A stretch of DNA of 29,059 nucleotides from Scatosoma sp045654025 (GTDB taxonomy: Bacteria > Bacillota > Clostridia > Christensenellales > Borkfalkiaceae), in contig JAZOMO010000002.1 in assembly GCA_045654025.1 (NCBI GenBank), positions 1 to 29,059 of the forward strand. Reading direction: 5' to 3'. Of this stretch, positions 22,431-29,059 are shown piece after piece. The position numbers and the translations under genes are program-made. Under the pieces are notes generated by a model. The model did not search any database, was not told where the DNA came from, and saw only the letters and a program-made list of their open reading frames with translations. Position 1 is the first letter of the stretch; every line of letters begins with the position of its first letter.

Positions 22431-22448
22431 GTCATAAAAATTTATGAC
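22431..22448. promoter_or_regulatory. Perfect 18-base palindrome upstream of the fakA promoter
   Basis: GTCATAAAAATTTATGAC is fully self-complementary. It ends eight bases before the -35 box of the fakA promoter (22456). No T run follows in a way that would make it a terminator, and the FNT terminator lies 56 bases earlier. It has the size and symmetry of a dimeric regulator site. Confidence 0.6.
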
Positions 22449-22455
22449 AATTCCC

Positions 22456-22484
22456 TTGACAAGCATTTTGGATAGTGGTACAAT
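22456..22484 (+). promoter_or_regulatory. fakA-degV promoter
   Basis: A perfect TTGACA (22456-22461) and TACAAT (22479-22484) are 17 bases apart. The leader would be about 58 bases. Confidence 0.85.
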
Positions 22485-22548
22485 AATAAGGACGGCGTGC
22501 GTAATGGATGTCGTCGTAATATAGAGAAAAACAACGAAAGAACATATT

Positions 22549-24195
22549 ATGAAATCAATTAACGGACAAATATTAAAAAGAATGTTATACGGCGGTAAGG
22601 TAAGACTTGCCGCGTACGCGGAAGAATTAAACGCCCTCAACGTATTTCCCGTTCCTGACGGAGATACTGGCTCGAATATGCTAAAGACCATGGACCTGGG
22701 CTGGCAATCGGTGGCGGCGTGCGACAGTGATTCTGTCGCAGAGGTGATGACTGCGTTTGCAAATGGCGCTGTGCTTGGCGCGCGGGGGAATTCGGGGGTT
22801 ATCCTCTCCCAAATTTTCCGTGGAATCGCCAAGGGCTTTGCGGGGCAAGCCGAGGTGGATGCGGCGTTGCTTTCCACGGCTTGTGAAGAAGGCGTAAAGG
22901 CGGCGTATTCTGCGGTGGTAAAACCCGTTGAAGGCACGATTTTAACCGTCTTTCGTGAGGCGTCTGCGGTGGAAAATGCGACGGAGATTGAGGACTGGTT
23001 CAACCGCCATATTGAATATGCGACGGCTTCCCTTCGTCATACGCCTGACCTGTTGCCTGCCTTGAAAGAGGCGAACGTTGTCGACAGCGGCGGCGCAGGG
23101 TATTTGCGTTTGGTCGAAGGTATGCTGGAGGGCTTGACGGGCGAGGAGCTTGCTTTCACTGACGTGGAAACTGTGGGCGACAACGGCGCAAAAGCGGTAG
23201 ATTTTTCCGCCTTTACCCGTGACAGCGTGCTGGAATTTGGCTATTGCACCGAATTTTTCCTGCGTTTGCAGACGGCAAAAACGGAGATTGATAGCTTTGA
23301 CGACGAGGCTTTGAAAGGGTATTTGGAGAGCGTGGGCGATTCCCTCGTCTACGTGCGTATGGACGACCTTGTGAAGGTACACGTTCACACGAAAACCCCC
23401 GGGCAGGTACTTGCTGAATGTCAAAAATACGGCGAATTCCTCTCCTTGAAGGTGGAGAATATGAGCCTGCAACACGAGGAACAAATCGGGCAGAGCAAAA
23501 CCGCAAACACGATGCCGAAAAAACACCTTGCTACCGTTGCGGTGGCGATGAGCGAAGGCATGAAAACCCTGTTTGAAGAGGGTGGCGCGGACGCTGTGAT
23601 CATGGGCGGCGCTTGCACGAACCCGTCCACGGGCGAATTTTTAGAGACTTTTAGAGGCTTGAACGCAGAAGCGATTGTCGTTTTGCCCAACAACAGCAAC
23701 GTGCTGATGGCGGCGCAATCGGCGGCAAAGGAATACGCAGAGGAGCGTCCTGACGTTCGCGTACTGGTATTGCCTACGAAATCCATGCAGGCTGGCTACG
23801 TGGCGGTGCTGATGGCAACCGATTCCGAAGATGCGGACGGCGTGTATGCAGATATGCAAGAGGCTGTGGACAACGCGGATTATCTGTCCCTTACCTTCTC
23901 CGTGCGCGATACTTCGGTGGGTGGCATGGAAATCAAGGAAGGCGACCATATCGGGTTCTTGGGAAAAGAGCTTTGCGCTTGCGCCCCGACGAGAGAGGAA
24001 TGTTTGAAACAGCTGTTCCTCCAAGTCGAAGACTTGGAAGACAAGGAAATCGTCACGGTTATGTACGGCGTGGATGCCACCGACGAGGATAGAGAACTTG
24101 TACAAACCTTGGCAGAGGAGCTTTGCCCCGACGCCGAGCTTTTGGAATATGATTGCGGACAGGAGCTGTATTGCCTGCTCATTAGTTTGGAGTAA
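22549..24195 (+). CDS. fakA: Fatty acid kinase subunit A (DAK2/YloV family)
   Basis: This 548-residue protein fits FakA, the ATP-binding subunit that phosphorylates fatty acids held by FakB/DegV proteins for use in phospholipid synthesis. The N-terminal DhaL-like kinase domain has PVPDGDTGSNM (34-44, Mg-ATP aspartates) and GARGNSGV (77-84). A central segment (about 230-320) and a C-terminal DegV-like domain (VIMGGACTNPSTGEF region onward) follow, as in full-length FakA. The start has only a weak ribosome binding site. degV follows after 32 bases, giving a likely kinase and lipid-carrier pair. Confidence 0.92.
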   Translation: MKSINGQILKRMLYGGKVRLAAYAEELNALNVFPVPDGDTGSNMLKTMDLGWQSVAACDSDSVAEVMTAFANGAVLGARGNSGVILSQIFRGIAKGFAGQAEVDAALLSTACEEGVKAAYSAVVKPVEGTILTVFREASAVENATEIEDWFNRHIEYATASLRHTPDLLPALKEANVVDSGGAGYLRLVEGMLEGLTGEELAFTDVETVGDNGAKAVDFSAFTRDSVLEFGYCTEFFLRLQTAKTEIDSFDDEALKGYLESVGDSLVYVRMDDLVKVHVHTKTPGQVLAECQKYGEFLSLKVENMSLQHEEQIGQSKTANTMPKKHLATVAVAMSEGMKTLFEEGGADAVIMGGACTNPSTGEFLETFRGLNAEAIVVLPNNSNVLMAAQSAAKEYAEERPDVRVLVLPTKSMQAGYVAVLMATDSEDADGVYADMQEAVDNADYLSLTFSVRDTSVGGMEIKEGDHIGFLGKELCACAPTREECLKQLFLQVEDLEDKEIVTVMYGVDATDEDRELVQTLAEELCPDAELLEYDCGQELYCLLISLE

Positions 24196-24227
24196 TCATA
24201 ACGAAAAACACAAAAGGAGAAAATCAG

Positions 24228-25124
24228 ATGAAAACGAAGGTATTTTGTACGTCTACGGGCTGTTTGGAATACGCGCCCCAGCGCTATCGTGAAATGGGCA
24301 TCGGGATTATCCGTATCCACGTTTTGTTCGAGGGAAAGGAGTATTTGGAAGGCATCGACCTTGATCCCGTAGAATTCTACGAAAAGCTGGAAACGCTGGA
24401 GGACCCCAAGAGCAATCTTCCCAAAACGGCGATGCCTACCCGCGCGGAAATTCAGGCGCACTTTGACCAAGCGGTGGCAGAGGGCTATGACGAGGCAATC
24501 GTCATTGTAATCAGCTCTGCGATGGGCGGTACTTACAACCTTATCCGTATGGTCGCAGAAGAGTATGCCGACCGCATTAAAATCACCGTTATCGACAGTA
24601 AAATCACCTGCTTTGGCGAGGGCTTGCTGGCGGTAAAAGCACAGGAAATGGTCAATGCTGGTATGCCCACCGAAACCATCGTCAAGGAAATCGAGTGGAT
24701 GCAGGCGCATCAGGAATTCTTTGGTGTGGTTGGCAAGCTTGACTATCTCATCTACAACGGCAGACTGAAGGGCGGTAAAGCGTTCTTTGGAAAAATGCTC
24801 TCCATTTGCCCCGTTATCCATTTCACGAAGGACGGGGAAATCGTTGCGATGGCAAGCGTTCGTACCCAGAAAAAAGCCTTGCATAAGACCTGCGAGGTTT
24901 TAAAAGAAATCCTCGGCGACAGAGATCCGAAAGACTACCTCTTGTGGCATATCTATACCGGTCCTTCGCTGGTGAAGACCTTGAGAGAAATCGAGGGCGA
25001 ATACGGGATTGCATGCAATCACGAGCCCGTCATTATGTCCCCCGTCAGTGGTTGCCATAACGGCCCTTGGCTGGCAGGCTACGGCGTACTGTTTCTGCGT
25101 AGAGAGGATGAGCCGTTAGAATAA
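24228..25124 (+). CDS. DegV-family fatty-acid-binding protein (FakB type)
   Basis: This 298-residue protein has the DegV fold: TAMPTRAE (67-74) in place of the common TSQPS segment, SSAMGGTYN (96-104) which would hold the fatty acid carboxylate, and NGRLKGGKAFFGKMLSICPV, the family string near residue 180. FakB proteins bind one fatty acid and present it to FakA. The gene lies directly after fakA with a good ribosome binding site (AAAGGAG). The N-terminal CTSTGCLEYAP differs from the common DSxxDLP, so ligand choice may differ. Confidence 0.9.
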   Translation: MKTKVFCTSTGCLEYAPQRYREMGIGIIRIHVLFEGKEYLEGIDLDPVEFYEKLETLEDPKSNLPKTAMPTRAEIQAHFDQAVAEGYDEAIVIVISSAMGGTYNLIRMVAEEYADRIKITVIDSKITCFGEGLLAVKAQEMVNAGMPTETIVKEIEWMQAHQEFFGVVGKLDYLIYNGRLKGGKAFFGKMLSICPVIHFTKDGEIVAMASVRTQKKALHKTCEVLKEILGDRDPKDYLLWHIYTGPSLVKTLREIEGEYGIACNHEPVIMSPVSGCHNGPWLAGYGVLFLRREDEPLE

Positions 25125-25165
25125 GCAAGCTGTTATCCGTTTTAAACAAAATAGAAAATTGATAT

Positions 25166-25202
25166 ACCGTGTGGTTTTTTATAAAAACCGCACGGTTTTT
25201 TT
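25166..25202 (+). terminator. Intrinsic terminator after degV
   Basis: A 14-base stem (25166-25179 and 25183-25196, one G-T pair) is followed by seven T residues in total. Confidence 0.9.
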
Positions 25203-25211
25203 CAAAAAATA

Positions 25212-25240
25212 TTGATTTTTTAAAAAGAATATGCTACAAT
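25212..25240 (+). promoter_or_regulatory. Promoter of the transglutaminase-like lipoprotein gene
   Basis: TTGATT (25212-25217) and TACAAT (25235-25240) are 17 bases apart. The expected transcription start (~25247) is only one to three bases before the ATG at 25249, so the message would have almost no leader. Confidence 0.7.
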
Positions 25241-25248
25241 GACTGTGT

Positions 25249-26667
25249 ATGAGAAAAATGATTGCTAAACAACTAAAGAGGGGACTGGCAATATTGTTGT
25301 TGACGGTATGCCTACTTAGCTTTTGTGGTTGCGGAGTTTTCTTCTCCGCTTTTTCCTCTTTGTTGGATGGCGTGTTGGACAGCTCTAACGGGTACGAGGA
25401 CGGCAACGTGGACGAGAATTACGTCTACACCCGTACAATTGGCGGTGGCGATTATTATTACAACCGACTTTCTACGACGCAGCAACGTTTTTATAAAAAG
25501 CTTCGGATCGACCTCGACAAGTTTTTCGCGGGCGAGAGAGAAATGCAGTCGTACACCTACGAGGGAGAGAAGTACGGGATGTTGGGCGACTATCGGTATT
25601 CGGACTTCGGCTTGACGGCGGCGCAAGGCAGGCAAGCGTTTGATGCTCTCTATCAAGACTGTCCGCAGTATTATGCGTACGATGCCGTCTACCTGCTGCA
25701 TGATGATATTTCCATTGCCCCCATACTCTCCGTAAAATACGCACAGAAATCCACGAGGGATGCGCTGGACCAAAAGATTGCGGCCTCGGTGCAGACGGTG
25801 GGGCGCTTGTTGCAAGGGGTGTACACAGACTTTGAGAAGTTTGAGGTTATTTACCAGTACGTAATGGGACAAGTAGAGTACGAATACGACCGCTACGGCA
25901 ACCCCAGCGAAGCGGACCACGCAGGTACGATTATCGGCGTCTTGGATGGGGATAGAAGCACGAACGCTGTCTGTGTAGGGTATACCTTTTCAATTACATA
26001 TCTTTGTAATATCTTCGGCGTGGAATGTATTTCTGTTGGCAACGAGGAATTGAACCATGCTTGGAACATGGCAAGGATTGACGGTTGCTGGTATCATGCG
26101 GACGCAACCAATGACGACGGCGAGGGGCGTGGGGAGTTGTTTCTTTGCAGTGAAGAAGTGTTGTGGACTTTCTTTGAATACAGAAGCCCTGCCTATGACA
26201 GAGGCGAAGCCGATACCGTTGGCAGAGTAGGGATTTTACCAGACGTTTTAGACGACTTATGCTATTCGAGATTTACTTATAAGGAGTCGGAGGTCGGCTT
26301 GACGGTGTCGGGCGTGGAGACGGACCAGTATTACCTGAAAATTCCCTCCTCCTATCGAGGCTGGCTCGTCCATACAATCGGCCGTGAATTCGGTGCATCG
26401 GCGACGCAATTAAGAAGGCTGGTGCTGCCTGCAAGCGTACAGGAAATTGAGGCAAGCACGTTTTTACTGAAAGCCCCTCAAATCATTTTCTACGAAGGGA
26501 CGGCGGAGGGATATGCTATGCTTTCCGTGGGCGAAGGAAACAATGCCTTGAAGAACGCGCAAGTTTATTATTACAGTGAACAGCCGCCTCAAGAAAATGA
26601 AGGGAACTACTGGTACTATAACAACGGGTTTCCCTGTATTTGGACAGTCGGCAGTGGAGGAAACTAA
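25249..26667 (+). CDS. Putative lipoprotein with transglutaminase-like domain and C-terminal BspA-type repeat
   Basis: This 472-residue protein starts with a basic stretch, a hydrophobic segment (about 12-25) and LLSFCGC (22-28), a likely lipoprotein signal with C28 (or C26) as anchor, so it would sit outside the cell membrane. A transglutaminase/protease-like core spans about 195-300, with the triad C242 (NAVCVGYT), H270 (LNHAWNMA) and D285 (HADATND). The C-terminus (about 395-470) has the LVLPASVQEIEAS and GNYWYYNNGFPCIW features of BspA-like leucine-rich repeats. Its substrate is unknown: cell-wall peptide, protein cross-linking or proteolysis are all possible. There is no ribosome binding site before the ATG; the gene appears leaderless. 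Two membrane proteins follow at once. Confidence 0.82.
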   Translation: MRKMIAKQLKRGLAILLLTVCLLSFCGCGVFFSAFSSLLDGVLDSSNGYEDGNVDENYVYTRTIGGGDYYYNRLSTTQQRFYKKLRIDLDKFFAGEREMQSYTYEGEKYGMLGDYRYSDFGLTAAQGRQAFDALYQDCPQYYAYDAVYLLHDDISIAPILSVKYAQKSTRDALDQKIAASVQTVGRLLQGVYTDFEKFEVIYQYVMGQVEYEYDRYGNPSEADHAGTIIGVLDGDRSTNAVCVGYTFSITYLCNIFGVECISVGNEELNHAWNMARIDGCWYHADATNDDGEGRGELFLCSEEVLWTFFEYRSPAYDRGEADTVGRVGILPDVLDDLCYSRFTYKESEVGLTVSGVETDQYYLKIPSSYRGWLVHTIGREFGASATQLRRLVLPASVQEIEASTFLLKAPQIIFYEGTAEGYAMLSVGEGNNALKNAQVYYYSEQPPQENEGNYWYYNNGFPCIWTVGSGGN

Positions 26668-26673
26668 GTACGC

Positions 26674-27510
26674 ATGAAATACACAGCGCAGACGATAAAA
26701 TATAATGTAAAAAATTTATTATACGTATTTCCTTTGGTGATTTTACCGGCATTTTTCCTTTCCTTGACCTTGGCAAGGGCGGACGTACAGTCGGTGGCGC
26801 AGAAGGTGCAGGAGGGAAGCTTTTCGACGATTACGTTTTGGGAGCTGTTTCACTCCTTAACCATCTTCAACTTTGCTTCGTGGGGAACGGTAGCGGCGGG
26901 TTTGCTTGGCGTGCTGTCGCTGGTGGTATGCGTCTCCCTTGTGATGGCGTTTACCGACAAGCATATGCGCTTTGGAAAGCGTACCTTTAACGGCTTATTT
27001 GCAAAGCTGAACGACAACCTTTTGTCCACCTTTGGATTTACCATGTTGATGGTCATCTTGTACGAGATATGGACGCTATTGCTGACGGCGGTGTTGCAGC
27101 TTTCTTTCCTATTACCGTCGGTGGCGGTATACGTGGTTGCACCCTTGATCGTCTTGGCGATGCACGTTGCGCTGACCTATGCGATTTCGCTGATATACCT
27201 TTGGTTACCGTGCATGCAGATTACCGGGTTTCGTACCTTTGAAGCGTTGCGTTATGGGTTCTTGCTGTGCGAGCCGATTCAGGGCAACATTATCTGGGTG
27301 CAGGCGCTCTCGATGGTGGTGGCTGAGGCGGCGATTGTTGCGGCGACCTTGTTGTTGCCTTCCGTTTTGGTGGCTTCAGTTGTGGTGGCAACGATGCTGT
27401 ACGCCGTCTTGATTTTGCAATTTTGTGTGCGTATGCAAATCGTCTATTTCGATCGGGCGCAAATCGAACGGGCGGACCTTAAAAAATATTACGAGAAAAA
27501 CGGGTGGTAA
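26674..27510 (+). CDS. Polytopic membrane protein of unknown function
   Basis: I do not recognise a family. This 278-residue protein has about six hydrophobic segments (near 13-34, 70-93, 118-143, 148-180, 208-232 and 234-254), a basic N-terminus, and a hydrophilic loop of about 35 residues after the first helix, with a charged C-terminal tail (RAQIERADLKKYYEKNGW). It starts six bases after the lipoprotein stop, in the same reading frame, with GGAGG (26656-26660) placed rather far (13 bases) upstream. It is followed after three bases by another membrane protein of similar size, suggesting the two work together or with the lipoprotein. Confidence 0.75.
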   Translation: MKYTAQTIKYNVKNLLYVFPLVILPAFFLSLTLARADVQSVAQKVQEGSFSTITFWELFHSLTIFNFASWGTVAAGLLGVLSLVVCVSLVMAFTDKHMRFGKRTFNGLFAKLNDNLLSTFGFTMLMVILYEIWTLLLTAVLQLSFLLPSVAVYVVAPLIVLAMHVALTYAISLIYLWLPCMQITGFRTFEALRYGFLLCEPIQGNIIWVQALSMVVAEAAIVAATLLLPSVLVASVVVATMLYAVLILQFCVRMQIVYFDRAQIERADLKKYYEKNGW

Positions 27511-27513
27511 TGT

Positions 27514-28518
27514 ATGCGATTTCGTAACATATTTACTTTATTGACGGAAAATTTCAAAAACATCTCTCGCGTGCTGTTGTATAAAATCGTCGTGGGAATC
27601 CTTTGCACCGCGTTGTATGCGTTGCTCATCTTACCGCAAATCGAACAGATTTTTTCCAGTGTGGAATGGGGCGCTCTGGTAAAGGACGTGCGTGCTCTGT
27701 TTACCGAGTTTATGCCAGGTCACAGCTCAGGGGAAACGTTTGAGGGCTTGCGTGACCAGATTGTCAACGGTTCTTTGCCTGCTTTTGCGGATATGGTATG
27801 GGCGATGATCGGTTCAATCATCGGCAGAACGCTGGGATGTATCGCCGTCTATCTGGTACAGAGATTTTTGGACACCTTGTGCTATTTTACGGTCGGCAGT
27901 ATCACCAACGACAGAATGACCGCCTATGCGGAAACCCCCTTCTGGCAAGCGTATATTGCGAACCTTGGAAAGGGCAGTAAATATGCGCTGGTATACGTAC
28001 CCGTTGCCTTTTTGATTGACCTTGTTATCATCGCGCTGATAGGGGTGATTTTCGTCTTTGTTGACGTGCTCTTTGCGTTCTCCTTGGCGATCACGGTGTT
28101 GGCAATCGGGCAGGCGTTCAAATTCACTTGGACGTCGGCGTGGATGCCGGCGATTACCTCTGATGGTATGACCTTAGGGCAAGCGATACGCTCGGTCCGC
28201 AAAGAGGAGAAGAAGCATCATTTCAAGTCCTTCAACATCTACCTCGTGTTGGTCTATCTCATCATCGCGGTCAATATGATGGCGGTGGTGTTCACGATGG
28301 CGAGCGCGCTCATCGTCACCGTGCCTGCCTCGTACGTGCTACTCATCTGCGCGCAGTACGTCAATTACTTCACGATCAAGGGCAAAAAATACTTCCTCAC
28401 CTACGAGGACATCGCCACCAACGATTGCAAGGGCGACACGGAGAATTTCTTTGCCTACATGACGGAAACGGCGGAGGCGGAAAACAACGAAAATAAACCT
28501 GAAAAAGGAGCAGCCATT
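27514..28518 (+). CDS. Polytopic membrane protein, unknown function, no stop codon before the next gene
   Basis: The start is ATG 27514 (GGTGG, 27503-27507, six bases upstream), three bases after the previous stop. The first 335 codons encode a hydrophobic N-terminal helix, a hydrophilic outer segment rich in Glu/Gly/Ser (about 50-88), four to five further helices and an acidic tail (TETAEAENNENKPEK). No family is recognised; it has the look of other paired clostridial membrane proteins with a cytoplasmic charged C-terminus. I read every codon from 27514 to 29059: there is no stop, so the frame continues into the phosphohexomutase at 28519. The end given here is the last codon before that gene's own ATG. 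The open end may reflect real fusion or a recent loss of the stop. Confidence 0.7.
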
Positions 28519-29059
28519 ATGGATTATCAAAGCAATTACTTACAATGGGTAAACGATGAACGCCTTTGCGAGGAAGGCAGAGCAGAATTGCTTGCCATCG
28601 CCGAAGACGAGAAAGAAAAGGAATACCGCTTTGGCGCAGAGCCTGAATTTGGTACGGCAGGGATGCGTGGACTCATCGGCTACGGCATGAACATGATGAA
28701 CGTTTACACCGTTATGCGCGCTACGCAGGGCTTGGCGGAATTTATCAAAACGCTGGGCGCGGAGGCAATGGAACGCGGCGTCGTTATTTCCTTTGATACC
28801 CGTAGAAGATCGGAAGAGTTTGCAAGGGCAACCGCAGAGGTGCTTGCAAAGAACGGTACCAAGGCATACCTTTTCGACGACGTACATCCCGTACCGATGC
28901 TCTCGTATGCGGTGCGCTACTTAAAGACGGTGGCAGGCGTTATGATTACGGCAAGCCACAACCCGAAGGAATACAACGGCTATAAGGTGTACGGTGAGGA
29001 CGGCGCACAGATGTCCCCCGAGGACACGGAAGTCGGAGCCCAAGCGGGCTTAGGAAGAC
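28519..29059 (+). CDS. Phosphoglucomutase/phosphomannomutase family protein, N-terminal part (cut by window end)
   Basis: The visible 180 residues begin MDYQSNYLQWVNDERL, the normal N-terminus of the Firmicute alpha-phosphoglucomutase group. EFGTAGMRGLIG carries the substrate-phosphate arginine region, and GVMITASHNPKEYNGYKVY holds the catalytic serine that is phosphorylated in the active form. The enzyme interconverts hexose 1- and 6-phosphates, supplying glucose-1-phosphate for sugar nucleotides and envelope glycans. The ATG at 28519 follows a strong AAAAAGGAG (28502-28510) by eight bases, so it can be translated alone even though the upstream membrane protein frame is open into it. The C-terminal two thirds lie outside the window. 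Confidence 0.93.
   Translation, partial: MDYQSNYLQWVNDERLCEEGRAELLAIAEDEKEKEYRFGAEPEFGTAGMRGLIGYGMNMMNVYTVMRATQGLAEFIKTLGAEAMERGVVISFDTRRRSEEFARATAEVLAKNGTKAYLFDDVHPVPMLSYAVRYLKTVAGVMITASHNPKEYNGYKVYGEDGAQMSPEDTEVGAQAGLGR

Noticed and set aside
28807..28818. AGATCGGAAGAG, identical to the first 12 bases of a common sequencing adapter
   Set aside because: It lies inside an uninterrupted, well-conserved mutase segment (DTRRRSEEFA), so it is a chance match and not leftover adapter. It could still cause over-trimming of reads here.
1..29059. CRISPR arrays, tRNA or rRNA genes, phage modules, toxin-antitoxin pairs
   Set aside because: None was seen on reading through both strands; apart from the IS30 end and the argG-argH repeats, the window looks like ordinary chromosomal core.

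Overview
The window looks like chromosomal DNA from a low- to mid-GC Firmicute of the Clostridia type, possibly a gut lineage near Christensenellales. The lineage is an inference from several signs: a large Bacillus-type SRP RNA, a threonyl T-box, an infC-rpmI-rplT operon with a terminator-bearing leader, FakA and DegV lipid kinase genes, and many sigma-A promoters of the TTGNNN-17-TATAAT kind. No taxonomic marker was searched.

Left edge (1-1141). The first ~138 bases are one end of an IS30-type insertion sequence, with the first 12 codons of its transposase on the minus strand. A bidirectional terminator follows, then a minus-strand Sfp-type phosphopantetheinyl transferase, then an AT-rich divergent promoter region.

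Arginine block (1142-9235). Seven plus-strand genes, argG-argH-argC-argJ-argB-argD-argF, are mostly joined by 4-base or 11-base overlaps and end in a strong terminator. Together they cover the acetyl-cycle route from glutamate (via ArgJ) to arginine. Neither argA nor argR nor carAB is in the window. A 265-base spacer between argG and argH carries degenerate repeats and a hairpin at the argH ribosome binding site.

Middle (9236-13868). A thioredoxin-reductase-like flavoprotein lacks the usual NADPH-binding motif. It is followed by a Y-family DNA polymerase (dinB). Next come an SRP RNA on the minus strand, an Mrp/NBP35-type Fe-S carrier ATPase, and a minus-strand YwaF/TMEM164-like membrane protein.

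Translation block (13869-22375). leuS (minus) and T-box-controlled thrS (plus) diverge from adjacent promoters. They are followed by infC (probable AUU start), rpmI, rplT, a SpoU-family rRNA methyltransferase, yebC, and a short formate/nitrite-transporter-family channel.

Right end (22376-29059). A fakA-degV pair, for fatty acid activation, is driven by a promoter with an 18-base palindrome just upstream. Then comes a lipoprotein with a transglutaminase fold, two unrecognised polytopic membrane proteins, and a phosphohexomutase cut by the window end. The second membrane protein has no stop codon: its reading frame runs directly into the phosphohexomutase, which nevertheless has its own good ribosome binding site. 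This is the most unusual feature of the window.
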